DNA from: Flavobacterium sp. MC2016-06
GTDB lineage: Bacteria; Bacteroidota; Bacteroidia; Flavobacteriales; Flavobacteriaceae
Reading direction: 5' to 3'
DNA: 64,000 bases
NCBI RefSeq assembly: GCF_009711165.2
Contig: NZ_WMID02000031.1
Span: 7,654 to 71,653 of the forward strand
Program-made: the position numbers and the translations under genes
In this document: one piece after another, positions 26,169 through 35,443 of the stretch
Numbering within the stretch: the stretch's first letter is position 1
Layout: each line of letters starts with the position of its first letter
The notes under the pieces: model-generated
What the model saw: the letters and a program-made list of their open reading frames with translations, nothing else
Told to the model about the DNA's origin: nothing
Databases searched by the model: none

Positions 26169-27782
26169 ATGAAAAAGATATTAAAATATATAGGGCTTCC
26201 AGTATTAATGGTTGGTTTATTGTACTCTTGCGAAGATCTAGATGTGCCAATTACGACACAGCTTACACCAGACGTTTTTCCTCAAAACTCAACACAATAT
26301 ATTCAGACAACAGGTCCCGTTTATTCTGCTTTCCGCGGTGAGTTTTCATTTGCTTGGTGGTGGTCACAATCACTATCTACAGACGAAGCAATTATGCCTG
26401 CAAGAGGAGGTAACTGGTTTGATAACAGAAACTATATCTCAATGCATTACCATGACTGGACACCAGACAATGGTATTATAGGAAGTCTTTGGGACTGGTC
26501 ATCTAAAGTAATTGGAACCAGTAATCAGGCCGTTTCAATCTTAAATACAGCAATGCCAGAAGGTGCAGAGAAAAAAACGTTGATATCTGAACTTAAAACG
26601 ATGCGTGCTATCTCTTATTTTATGTTGATGGACAGCTATGGCGATGTTCCCTTAGATACGGTTTACGGAGACTTTACAGCACATTCTAAAACGAGTAGAA
26701 AAGAGGTTTTTAATTTTATTGAAAAAGAATTAAAAAAGGCAATTCCTAACTTAAATCCAGCAACGGGAGTTTCTACTTACGGAAGACCAAACAAGCAGAC
26801 AGCCAATGCCATGCTTGCTAAATTGTATTTGAATGCAGAAGTGTATACAGGAGCGCCTCGTTATGATGAAGCAATTGCAGCCTGCGATCAGGTAATTAGT
26901 TCAAACTTATACAATATTGAGCCAAGAGCAACTTATCTGCAGATGTTTTATCCAACCAATGGGCCGCAGATGAAAGAATTTATCTTTGCAGTTCCTTACG
27001 ATCCAACCGCTACAACTGTTGGTTTCAACGGGCAAATGTACCATTCACGTTATGATGTACCGCGTTCTGAAAGAGCAAAATTTGGACTGGCTTTTACACC
27101 TAGTGCACCTAGAAGTACAATACCAGAATTTTATGCCTTGTTTAATGATGCAAACGATATTCGAAACAAACAATGGTTAACAGGTTTGCAATTTATGAAT
27201 GATGGTGTTACACCAGTAATGGTTACAACAACCAAAAAAGGATATGATCAGTTTTACACTGGCTCAGACGGAAGTGCAGCTTATACCTATCAGGTAAATT
27301 TAACACCAGATATTATCCTTCGTCAAAGTGTTCCTCTGTTTGATTTAGGTAATGATGAAATTGCTTGGAACATGGGATACAGAAATATTAAATTTTATCC
27401 AGATGCTAGTTCTACAAGCCGTAATCAAAATAATGATGTACCATTTTTGCGTTATTCAGATGTATTGTTAATGAAAGCCGAAGCGATCCTAAGAGGCGGC
27501 AGTGCAACTTTAGCACAAACTCCTGTAGTATTAGTAAATATGGTTCGTTCTAACCGTACAACATCTACAGCTTGGAGCAGTGTAACGCTAGAAGATCTTT
27601 ACAAAGAAAGAAGCCGTGAGTTTGCTCAAGAAGCATGGCATAGAAACGATATGATACGTTTTGGAAAATATGAAGGACAATGGGGATACAAAACCAATAC
27701 AGATACCTATCGTCGTGTTTTCCCAATACCAACCAATGCAATGGTTTTAAATCCAGCTCTAACTCAGAATCCAGGATATTAA
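26169..27782 (+). CDS. SusD/RagB-type surface glycan-binding lipoprotein
   Basis: 537 residues starting 18 bp after susC. The signal peptide ends in GLLYSCEDLD with a lipobox cysteine at about residue 21, so it is an outer-membrane lipoprotein. The RagB/SusD fold is shown by LISELKTMRAISYFMLMDSYGD, the TPR-like helices KQTANAMLAKLYLNAEVY and the C-terminal LLMKAEAILRGG and LYKERSREFAQEAWHRNDMIRFGKY, the classic end signature. It caps the SusC barrel and captures substrate. The ligand cannot be read from the sequence; the neighbouring GH89 and GH92 genes suggest an alpha-GlcNAc or alpha-mannose containing glycan. Confidence 0.97.
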   Translation: MKKILKYIGLPVLMVGLLYSCEDLDVPITTQLTPDVFPQNSTQYIQTTGPVYSAFRGEFSFAWWWSQSLSTDEAIMPARGGNWFDNRNYISMHYHDWTPDNGIIGSLWDWSSKVIGTSNQAVSILNTAMPEGAEKKTLISELKTMRAISYFMLMDSYGDVPLDTVYGDFTAHSKTSRKEVFNFIEKELKKAIPNLNPATGVSTYGRPNKQTANAMLAKLYLNAEVYTGAPRYDEAIAACDQVISSNLYNIEPRATYLQMFYPTNGPQMKEFIFAVPYDPTATTVGFNGQMYHSRYDVPRSERAKFGLAFTPSAPRSTIPEFYALFNDANDIRNKQWLTGLQFMNDGVTPVMVTTTKKGYDQFYTGSDGSAAYTYQVNLTPDIILRQSVPLFDLGNDEIAWNMGYRNIKFYPDASSTSRNQNNDVPFLRYSDVLLMKAEAILRGGSATLAQTPVVLVNMVRSNRTTSTAWSSVTLEDLYKERSREFAQEAWHRNDMIRFGKYEGQWGYKTNTDTYRRVFPIPTNAMVLNPALTQNPGY

Positions 27783-27829
27783 AAATAAGATTTTAGTTAA
27801 GTACGCATTATAATCTAATATTAATTTTG

Positions 27830-27864
27830 AAAGGAGAGGAGCGTAAAAAATCTTCTCCTTTTTT
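27830..27864 (+). terminator. Terminator after susD
   Basis: Arms AAAGGAGA (27830-27837) and TCTCCTTT (27854-27861), followed by T residues. Between here and 28110 there is about 245 bp with no gene. TATTTTTG at 28046-28053 fits a -7 box, but no TTG is well placed upstream. The two GH92 genes may therefore form their own transcription unit. Confidence 0.7.
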
Positions 27865-28110
27865 ACTAAAAGAAAGCTGCTTTTTTTTCTCATAAGAAAA
27901 AATCAGTTTAGTTTGATTTTGTTTGAATGACACAAAGTTTAATCGAATGTATTTTGCACCAGTAATGAAAGATTAAGCTTTGTAACATTCTATCAAATTA
28001 TGTTTTGAGATTACATAATAACTCTCCGTTTAATACTAGGTCTTATATTTTTGATTTAAAAATAAATCAGTATAAAAAATCCTATTGCCCTACCAATACA
28101 AACAGAATAA

Positions 28111-30420
28111 ATGGAATTAAATAAAATCTATAAAATAGGACGCATTGGAGTAAGTATAGCACTTATTTTTTTAGTGTCATGTAAAAGCCAGAAAGAAGTT
28201 TCTCTAAAAAAGAAAGTCTTATCAGATATGGTTTACCCGTTACTGGACACAGAAAATTCAAGATGGTTTTACTTTTCATCCGCAAGCCGTCCGTTTGGTA
28301 TGGTCAACTTAAATCCCGATACAGAAATTAACGGCGATTGGGGAGGCGGATATAAATATACTACAGATACAGTTAAAGGTTTTAGCCATGTACACGAATG
28401 GCAGATGTCTGGAGTATCGGTAATGCCCGTAACCATTACAGCAGCAAACAAACCAACTATTTTTAAAGATTTTTATTCCAAATTCAGCCATAAAACCGAA
28501 ATTATAACACCAGGATATCATTCACTAAAATTAGATCGATATCAGATAATTACAGAATTAACCAGCACACCAAGGGTTGGATTTCATCAATATACTTTTC
28601 CTATAAACTCACAAAAAGCAGTTCTTTTTAATCTGAATACTATTTTAGGACCATGTGAAAATACCAATGGAAAATTAGAAAAAAACAATGATTATGAACT
28701 TTCGGGATCATTAGTTTTGAGTACCAATTTTAGACGACCAAAACCATTAACCGTATTTTTTAAAATTAAAACCAATGAGCCAATTTCTGCTATAGAAAAA
28801 GATAATGCGACAGGTAATTATTTAATTAATTTTAGTCAAGCTAAAGAAAAAATATTGATGAAAGTTGGTATTTCTTATACTTCAATAGAAAATGCCAACA
28901 ACAATATAGAAACAGAATTACCATATTGGAACTTTAATAAAACCGTTGCAGATTCTAGAAAAGTTTGGAGCGATTTATTAGGAAGAATAAAAATTGAAGG
29001 CGGAACAGAAACGGATCAAAGAAGATTTTACACTGATTTATGGCATGCACTGCAAGGGAGAAAAATGATCAGTGATGCAAATGGAGCCTATCCTGATAAT
29101 ACAGGTGACAAATTCAGAGTGGGACAATTGCCATTAAATCTAGACGGAAAACCAAAATTCAATCATTATAATTCAGATGCTTTTTGGGGCGCACAATGGA
29201 CAATAAATAATCTTTGGGGATTGGTTTATCCTGAAATTATGGAAGAATTTGTGTATTCCTTAATGCAGTATTATAAAGACGGAGGAATGATTCCGCGTGG
29301 GCCTGCAGGCGGAAATGACACCTACGTAATGACGGGAGCTTCAGCAACACCATTTATTGTCAGCGCCATTCAAAAGGGAATTGTAAAAGACGATTTAGAA
29401 GCTATTTATACAGCGCTCAAAAAAAATCATATGCCGGGCGGAATTATGGAAAAAGCCGGATATGAGCATAACACCAACATTGGCGGCGGCTTAAAATATT
29501 ATTTAGAAAAAGGCTATGTACCATATCCGCTTCCTGATGGTAATTTCGGAAGCCACGAAGACGGAGCAAGTCAGACTTTAGAATACGCTTATCAAGATTG
29601 GACTTTGGCGCAATTGGCTAAAAAATTAAATCATGAAGAAGATTATAATTACTTCATGAAAAGATCTAAAAATTATCAAAATGTTTTTGATTCAAAAATA
29701 GGCTGGATGCGTCCGAAAAACGTTGACGGAAAATGGCGTGAAAATTACGATCCATACCAATATGAAAATGGATTTATAGAATCAAATGGCGCACAATCAA
29801 CATGGTTTGTACCGCATGATATCGAAGGTTTGGCAGCTTTAATGGGGGGAAAAGAAAAAGCCATAATAAAATTAAATGCACAATTTGAAGGCGCTAAAAA
29901 GCAAAACTATACTTCTGGTACATCGCATGACGCAGAATTACACCCAGAATTCAGCAGAATTCCTGTGAATTTTGGTAATCAGCCATCGATGCAAACCTCT
30001 AATATTTTCACCCTTTTAGGAAGACCAGATTTGACGCAATATTGGACTAGAAATGTAGTCCAAGCAACTTTCAGCGGCTTATCTCCAGCGACTGGTTATA
30101 ACGGCGACGAAGATCAAGGTTTAATGGGAAGTTTAAATGTATTGCTAAAACTTGGTTTATTTCAAATGAACGGAGGAACAGACAAAGATGCAGTTTATCA
30201 AATCGGAAGCCCAATGTTTACTAAGGTTACCATAGCGTTAAATCCGAAGTATTACTCTGGAAAAACCTTTGTCATTAAAGCTGCAAACAATAGCTTTGAA
30301 AATATTTATATAAAAGACATAAAATACAACAATAAAGCCGTACCAAATTTTAGTCTTTCGCATGAAGAGATTACAAACGGAGGGGAATTATTTTTAGAAA
30401 TGTCAGATAAACCAAAATAG
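28111..30420 (+). CDS. GH92 family alpha-mannosidase, lipoprotein, divergent subtype
   Basis: 769 residues. The N-terminal signal LIFLVSCKSQKE has a lipobox cysteine, so the enzyme is a membrane lipoprotein. The GH92 N-terminal beta-sandwich is seen in YPLLDTENSRWFYFSSASRP and WGGGYKYTTDTVKGFSHVHE. The catalytic barrel has FWGAQWTINNLWGLVYPE, ESNGAQSTWFVPHDIEGLAA and GYNGDEDQGLMGS. In typical members the last motif reads GNDDxGxMS, so Asn and the first Asp are replaced by Asp and Glu here. GH92 enzymes are calcium-dependent exo-alpha-mannosidases. The altered motif suggests a separate subfamily with a different linkage or substrate. It is followed after 17 bp by a second GH92. Confidence 0.9.
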   Translation: MELNKIYKIGRIGVSIALIFLVSCKSQKEVSLKKKVLSDMVYPLLDTENSRWFYFSSASRPFGMVNLNPDTEINGDWGGGYKYTTDTVKGFSHVHEWQMSGVSVMPVTITAANKPTIFKDFYSKFSHKTEIITPGYHSLKLDRYQIITELTSTPRVGFHQYTFPINSQKAVLFNLNTILGPCENTNGKLEKNNDYELSGSLVLSTNFRRPKPLTVFFKIKTNEPISAIEKDNATGNYLINFSQAKEKILMKVGISYTSIENANNNIETELPYWNFNKTVADSRKVWSDLLGRIKIEGGTETDQRRFYTDLWHALQGRKMISDANGAYPDNTGDKFRVGQLPLNLDGKPKFNHYNSDAFWGAQWTINNLWGLVYPEIMEEFVYSLMQYYKDGGMIPRGPAGGNDTYVMTGASATPFIVSAIQKGIVKDDLEAIYTALKKNHMPGGIMEKAGYEHNTNIGGGLKYYLEKGYVPYPLPDGNFGSHEDGASQTLEYAYQDWTLAQLAKKLNHEEDYNYFMKRSKNYQNVFDSKIGWMRPKNVDGKWRENYDPYQYENGFIESNGAQSTWFVPHDIEGLAALMGGKEKAIIKLNAQFEGAKKQNYTSGTSHDAELHPEFSRIPVNFGNQPSMQTSNIFTLLGRPDLTQYWTRNVVQATFSGLSPATGYNGDEDQGLMGSLNVLLKLGLFQMNGGTDKDAVYQIGSPMFTKVTIALNPKYYSGKTFVIKAANNSFENIYIKDIKYNNKAVPNFSLSHEEITNGGELFLEMSDKPK

Positions 30421-30437
30421 TAAAGAAATAATACGAA

Positions 30438-32708
30438 ATGAAAAACACAAAGGCTGTCATTTTCTTAGCGATAATCGTTCTTTTTACAATAAAAATTAAA
30501 GCACAAAAAGCGCACACGTATGTCGACCCAATGATCGGTTCAGAAGGAGTTGGCCGAGTTTTTATCGGGCCTTCATGTCCGTACGGAATGGTAAAACCAA
30601 GTCCCGATTGTACATCAAGTCCAAATAGCGGCTGGCTTCCAATGCCGAAAGAAGTTACAGGATTCAGTCAAGTTCATGTAAGCGGAACAGGCGGCGGACC
30701 CAAATATGGGAATATTCAGATTATGCCTTTTTCGGGAGCTTTAGATAAGCTCGATCAAACGTCTTTTAGAACCGAAGAAAACGTAAAACTCGGTTATTAT
30801 GAAACGGTTTTCAAAGAAAATCAAATCAAAACAGAAATAACAACGGGCGAAAAAGTTTCTTTTTACCGCATCACATATCCAAAAAATGCTTCAAAAGAAT
30901 TAAAAATTGATCCAGGATTTTTCTTAGGAGAAGATAAAGTTCCAGACGCAAGAGAAGCACAGCAATTTGTAGGTTCACAAATCGAAATTGTTTCAGACAC
31001 AGAAGTTAGAGGTTACAGCAGAATAAGAGGCGGATGGAATAACGGCCGCGCTTATACCGTTTATTTCTATGCCGTTTTTGATCAGCCCATTACCAAATAT
31101 GTAACTTTTAAAGACGGAAAATTTTACAATAACGAAAAGGCACAATTTGATTCAGGTAAAAAAACAGCAGCTTTAGTTTCATTTGGAAAAGAAGGAAAGC
31201 AGGAAGTTAATGTCAAAATCGGAATCTCTTTTTTAAGTGAATTAAAAGCTAAAAATAATATTGAAGTTGAAATTCCGCATTGGGATTTTAATAGCGTTCT
31301 AAATTCTTTAGAAAATAAATGGGAAGATTTATTAAGCCGAATCAAATTATCGGAAGATACTTCTGCAGATTATAAAAAAATGTTCTACACCGGTTTATAT
31401 CACACGATGATTATGCCAGTTGATCGCACGGGAGAAAATCCGTTATGGACAGACGATGCACCTTATTACGATGATTTTTACACGATTTGGGACACATTTA
31501 GAACCTCAAGTCCATTAATAACAATTATAGATTCGAAACGTAAAGTTGAAATCATCAACGCGATGTTGAATATTTACAAACGCGAAGGTTTTCTGCCCGA
31601 AGGAAGAAGCGGGAACGACAACGGAAGAACTCAGGGCGGTTCAAACGCTGAGGTTGTAATTGCCGACGCTTTTGTAAAAAACTTAAAAGGCATAGATTAC
31701 GAATTCGCTTTGCAGGCCATGCTAAAAGATGCAACTGTTCCGCCCGGAGGAAATGAAGAAAAAGAAGGAAGAGGTGGCCTTATAGATTATCTAAAATTAG
31801 GCTACGTTCCCTACGGCACAGACCGCGCAGGAAACCGAACAATTGATTATGCGTACAACGATTATAATATTGCCATTGTGGCCAAAGGTCTAGGAAAAAC
31901 AGAAATATACGATCAATACATTAAACAAGCCGACAGCTGGCAGAATCTTTGGCGTTCCGATTATGAAAATAACGGCGCAAAAGGATTTATTATGCCCAAA
32001 GACAAAGACGGAAAATGGCTGGACGATGTTGTTTTTGGAGAATCAAAAATACAGAAACCGACTTTTAAATATACGCCTGTTATAATCGAATCGCCTTGGT
32101 ATGTCTGCCATTGGTGTGTGTTTTTCTACGAAGGAAATTCTTGGGAATATTCATTAAGTATTCCGCACGACGTTCCAGAATTGGTAAAAAAATCGGGTGG
32201 AGAAAAAGCTTTTGAAGAAAGGCTTAATACATTCTTCAATTCAGAATTGTATAATGTTGCCAATGAACCTTCATTTTTAACGCCTTGTTTGTATCACTGG
32301 ATCGGGAAACCCTATTTGAGCAGCGACAGAATTCGAAAAATCATCAAAAATAATTTCAATACTTCTAGAGAAGGTTTACCTGGAAATGATGATTCTGGAG
32401 CGATGTCTTCATGGCTGGCTTTTCATATGATGGGACTGTATCCAAATGCGGGACAGCCTTATTATTTATTAAATACGCCTTTGGTAAAAGAGACGACAAT
32501 CAAATTAGAAAATGGAAAATCATTTACCATTTCGGCAAAAAAAATGAGCGAAAAAAACAAGTATATCAAAACAGCTTCTTTAAATGGAAAACCGTACAAC
32601 AAAGCATGGATTTTACACGAAGATATTAACAATGGCGGTGAATTGATTTTTGAAATGGATTCTAAACCTTCGGCTTGGGGAACAACAATTTTACCTCCAA
32701 AAAAATAA
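30438..32708 (+). CDS. GH92 family exo-alpha-mannosidase, secreted
   Basis: 756 residues with a signal peptide ending in TIKIKAQ near residue 23. GH92 motifs are textbook: YVDPMIGSEGVGRVFIGPSC, MVKPSPDC, VTGFSQVHVSGTGGG, WDTFRTSSPL, SNAEVVIADAF, FYEGNSWEYSLSIPHDV with the catalytic acid region, and GLPGNDDSGAMSSWLAFHMM with the paired aspartates. It would cleave terminal alpha-linked mannose in the periplasm or at the cell surface. It lies in one operon with the first GH92 (17-bp gap) and with the small unknown protein (13-bp gap). Having two different GH92 enzymes together usually reflects different linkages within one mannose-rich glycan. Confidence 0.95.
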   Translation: MKNTKAVIFLAIIVLFTIKIKAQKAHTYVDPMIGSEGVGRVFIGPSCPYGMVKPSPDCTSSPNSGWLPMPKEVTGFSQVHVSGTGGGPKYGNIQIMPFSGALDKLDQTSFRTEENVKLGYYETVFKENQIKTEITTGEKVSFYRITYPKNASKELKIDPGFFLGEDKVPDAREAQQFVGSQIEIVSDTEVRGYSRIRGGWNNGRAYTVYFYAVFDQPITKYVTFKDGKFYNNEKAQFDSGKKTAALVSFGKEGKQEVNVKIGISFLSELKAKNNIEVEIPHWDFNSVLNSLENKWEDLLSRIKLSEDTSADYKKMFYTGLYHTMIMPVDRTGENPLWTDDAPYYDDFYTIWDTFRTSSPLITIIDSKRKVEIINAMLNIYKREGFLPEGRSGNDNGRTQGGSNAEVVIADAFVKNLKGIDYEFALQAMLKDATVPPGGNEEKEGRGGLIDYLKLGYVPYGTDRAGNRTIDYAYNDYNIAIVAKGLGKTEIYDQYIKQADSWQNLWRSDYENNGAKGFIMPKDKDGKWLDDVVFGESKIQKPTFKYTPVIIESPWYVCHWCVFFYEGNSWEYSLSIPHDVPELVKKSGGEKAFEERLNTFFNSELYNVANEPSFLTPCLYHWIGKPYLSSDRIRKIIKNNFNTSREGLPGNDDSGAMSSWLAFHMMGLYPNAGQPYYLLNTPLVKETTIKLENGKSFTISAKKMSEKNKYIKTASLNGKPYNKAWILHEDINNGGELIFEMDSKPSAWGTTILPPKK

Positions 32709-32721
32709 AAATATCAAACAG

Positions 32722-33288
32722 ATGAAAAATATACTTTTAGCATTTCTGTTTTTAGCATTTTGTCAAACAGGAATAGCACAGAAATACATTTCCACACTAA
32801 AAAATAATACAGAACTGCAATATGTCTGCAAACTGCACGGACAAACGCGAACTTTATCGCTTGTAGCTAACACATCAAAAGAGAATCTGATTTTAAAATT
32901 AGATACCAGAGGCGTAAAAAGCAGTATTGTGATTTTAGCAGAAGCATTAAAAAACGGAAATGCTTTAAGTTTTAATCAAGGAGAATATGCTCCAGTTTTA
33001 AACCTAAAATCCAATGAAACTTTTTTTATGATTTCGCAGTCAGCGTATCAAAATTTAGTACAAAATAATTCATTTGTGTACAATAATACAACGTATGATG
33101 TAGACAAAAACGAAGATAAAAATGGTGTTTCTATTGATGGAAAATTAATTGATGCATTCCACGTAATTGCACAAATTGACCAAACAGAAATGTGGATTGT
33201 AAAAAATCCAGAATTTCCTTTAATCTGTAAAATCACTAAAAATCCGTTAGGAATTAATTTTACCTTAGTGAAAGTAATAGACAATTAA
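32722..33288 (+). CDS. Small secreted protein of unknown function in the glycan locus
   Basis: 188 residues, starting at the ATG at 32722, which gives the signal peptide MKNILLAFLFLAFCQTGIAQ. A longer frame from 32650 would overlap the GH92 gene and bury the signal peptide, so it is rejected. The mature part has short beta-like segments: ELQYVCKLHGQTRTLSLVAN, LILKLDTRGVKSSIVILAEAL and NETFFMISQSAYQNL. No known domain is recognised. The tight spacing after the second GH92 (13 bp) argues that it works with the mannosidases, for example as a binding or helper protein, but nothing in the sequence proves it. Confidence 0.75.
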   Translation: MKNILLAFLFLAFCQTGIAQKYISTLKNNTELQYVCKLHGQTRTLSLVANTSKENLILKLDTRGVKSSIVILAEALKNGNALSFNQGEYAPVLNLKSNETFFMISQSAYQNLVQNNSFVYNNTTYDVDKNEDKNGVSIDGKLIDAFHVIAQIDQTEMWIVKNPEFPLICKITKNPLGINFTLVKVIDN

Positions 33289-33300
33289 AATTTAAAAGTA

Positions 33301-33547
33301 CTTTTAAGTAAGCAGACCTAACAGGTTTTTAAAACCTGTTAGGTCTTTGATAATAATAACATTTACAATAAGTAAAGCTCCATCGGAGCGAAATATCTGT
33401 AGTCTTTTAAGTATTTAGACCTAACAGGTTTTTAAAACCTGTTAGGTCTTTGACAACAATAACATTTACAATAAGTAAAGCTCCATCGGAGCGAAATATA
33501 TATAGCCAAGAAAATACAATCTCAGTAAAGCTCCATCGGAGCGATAT
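33301..33547. repeat. 103-bp tandem direct repeat built from two palindromic modules
   Basis: Two units of 103 bp (from 33301 and from 33404) are followed by a partial third. Each unit holds a perfect palindrome with 15-bp arms starting AGACCTAACAGG (33314-33346 and 33417-33449). Each also holds a second module, GTAAAGCTCCATCGGAGCG, with the small hairpin GCTCC/GGAGC (33372-33396, 33475-33499, and alone at 33525-33547). Such modular palindromes are common intergenic REP-like repeats in Flavobacterium. The + strand frame over this stretch is only a product of the repeat. Confidence 0.9.
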
Positions 33548-33558
33548 AATAGAAAATC

Positions 33559-35391
33559 ATGTTATCAAAAAATATTCTTCCTGTAATTCTATTTTTCTTC
33601 ATTCTGGTTTCCTGCAAAACAGAACAGCATTTCAATGAAAAAAAACAGCAAATCGCTTTTATAGCCGATGTTCATTTACAAGATATTTTTGCGAAATATA
33701 AAGACAATACGTATCAAGGAATCCAAAATCCGAAAACGGGCGAATATGTAAATATTAGAACTATGAATGCGCAATTGCATTCGACCAGAATTTTCAACGA
33801 AAACTACTTTGCTTTTTTAGAAGCTTTAAATGACATTGTAAAAAGAGGCATCAAACAAGTCGTACTTCCGGGTGATTTCAGCGACGACGGACAGCCTGTT
33901 CATGTACGCGGCTTAAGAAAAATATTAGACAATTATTCTAAAAAATACGGAATCTCATTTTTTGTTACCACTGGAAATCATGATGTTGTAAAACCGTTTG
34001 CGCAAGAAGCTTTTAAAACAGATTTTTTGGGTAAAGATGGCAAAGAACAGATTATTAGCAGCAGTAAAAATAACTTCAAGAAAAGCGAACTAGAACCCAT
34101 TATCACAACCGATATAAAAAACTGGGGTTACAAAGAAACCATTCAAGAAATGCGGAATTTTGGTTTTTTTCCCAAAAAGACAGATTTGTATTGGGAAACG
34201 CCTTTTTCAGACTACAATTATGAACATTATAATTTTGAAGAAGCTCAAAAAGAATCTGTTTTAGAAAAAAGAACGTATGTTATTAAAAACACCAATTTGT
34301 TTCTGCCTGATGCCAGTTATTTGGTCGAACCAATAAAAGGAATCTGGCTTTTGGCGATAGATGCCAACGCTTATGTTCCGAATGAAAAATTATCTGGTCT
34401 GCCCAATAATCCAAATGATTTTTCGGGAGCCAATACAGGTTACAATAACGTTCTTATTTATAAAAGTCATTTACTAAAATGGGTTCAAAAAGTTGCTGCA
34501 GAAGCAAAGAAAAAAGGAAAAATATTGATCGCTTTTAGCCATTATCCAATGGTTGGATTTAATGACAATGCATCGCCCGAATTAAAACAGCTTTTTGGGG
34601 CCAATAAAATGCAGCTGCAAAGAGTTCCAGACGAAGAAGTAGCGCAGCAATTTGCAGACGCTGGAATTCAGATTCATTTTGGCGGACACATGCACATCAA
34701 TGATACAGGTATTAGAACATCGGCAAAAGGAAATACGTTGTTTAATATACAAACGCCTTCATTGGCAGCGTATATGCCGGCCTACAAAATATTGACAATT
34801 CATTCTAATACCAAACTTGAAATTGAAACTGTTGTAATTGATAAAGTGGCAGATTTTAATAGTTTATTTTCTCTTTATGAAGAAGAATATGCTCATTTAG
34901 AAAGTATTAAAAGTAATAATATCTGGAATAAAGAAATTCTAAAAGCAAAAGATTACAAAGAATTTACAAATTGGCATTTAAAAGAATTGGTTCGTTTAAG
35001 GTTTTTACCAGAAGATTTTCCGGCAGAATTTTTACAATCCATCGTAAATCTTACAGGAAAAGATTTATTAGAAATGAATAAAAATACGTCAGAAATTAGT
35101 GCAAATTTGAAATCAAATTCTTTAGCTCTTTCTGATTTTGAATCTTGGACTGGTTTTGATATGATTTTTGATTTTTACCGCCTAAAAAGTGCAGACGAAT
35201 TGGCAAAACCAGAAATTGGAAAACAAAGATTAAAACAATATGAATTGATATGCAGGCAGTTAAAAAAATCAAATAACCAAAAACTGATTTTATGGGCTCA
35301 AATCTTTTTGAAAACCATGAATGGCGAGCCTTCAGATCATTTTGAAATTGATTTGAAAAATAACAAAATTGATAATTTATCTGTTAAATAA
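33559..35391 (+). CDS. Secreted metallophosphoesterase (calcineurin-like), lipoprotein
   Basis: 610 residues. The signal ends in FFFILVSCKTEQ with a lipobox cysteine. The calcineurin-like motifs are in order: FIADVH (D and H), LPGDFSDDG (the GDxxD-type metal site), TTGNHDVV (GNHD), FSHYPMVG (H) and FGGHMHIND (GHxH). It therefore has the full two-metal phosphoesterase site, acting on phosphate mono- or diesters outside the cytoplasm. Residues 440-610 form an extra helical C-terminal part with no recognised domain. It sits between the mannosidases and the HTCS. A plausible substrate is a phosphorylated sugar or phosphodiester within the glycan, but general phosphate scavenging cannot be excluded. 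Confidence 0.9.
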   Translation: MLSKNILPVILFFFILVSCKTEQHFNEKKQQIAFIADVHLQDIFAKYKDNTYQGIQNPKTGEYVNIRTMNAQLHSTRIFNENYFAFLEALNDIVKRGIKQVVLPGDFSDDGQPVHVRGLRKILDNYSKKYGISFFVTTGNHDVVKPFAQEAFKTDFLGKDGKEQIISSSKNNFKKSELEPIITTDIKNWGYKETIQEMRNFGFFPKKTDLYWETPFSDYNYEHYNFEEAQKESVLEKRTYVIKNTNLFLPDASYLVEPIKGIWLLAIDANAYVPNEKLSGLPNNPNDFSGANTGYNNVLIYKSHLLKWVQKVAAEAKKKGKILIAFSHYPMVGFNDNASPELKQLFGANKMQLQRVPDEEVAQQFADAGIQIHFGGHMHINDTGIRTSAKGNTLFNIQTPSLAAYMPAYKILTIHSNTKLEIETVVIDKVADFNSLFSLYEEEYAHLESIKSNNIWNKEILKAKDYKEFTNWHLKELVRLRFLPEDFPAEFLQSIVNLTGKDLLEMNKNTSEISANLKSNSLALSDFESWTGFDMIFDFYRLKSADELAKPEIGKQRLKQYELICRQLKKSNNQKLILWAQIFLKTMNGEPSDHFEIDLKNNKIDNLSVK

Positions 35392-35443
35392 TTTTGATAT
35401 TTATTAAATCAAAAAGGTTAAATTGCATTTATAATTTATTTTC

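Noticed and set aside
32650..32721. Earlier start of the small secreted protein
   Set aside because: It would overlap the GH92 gene and hide a clear signal peptide that starts at 32722.
33301..33547. CRISPR array
   Set aside because: The units are 103 bp apart and the sequence between palindromes is itself repeated, so there are no unique spacers; no cas genes are present.
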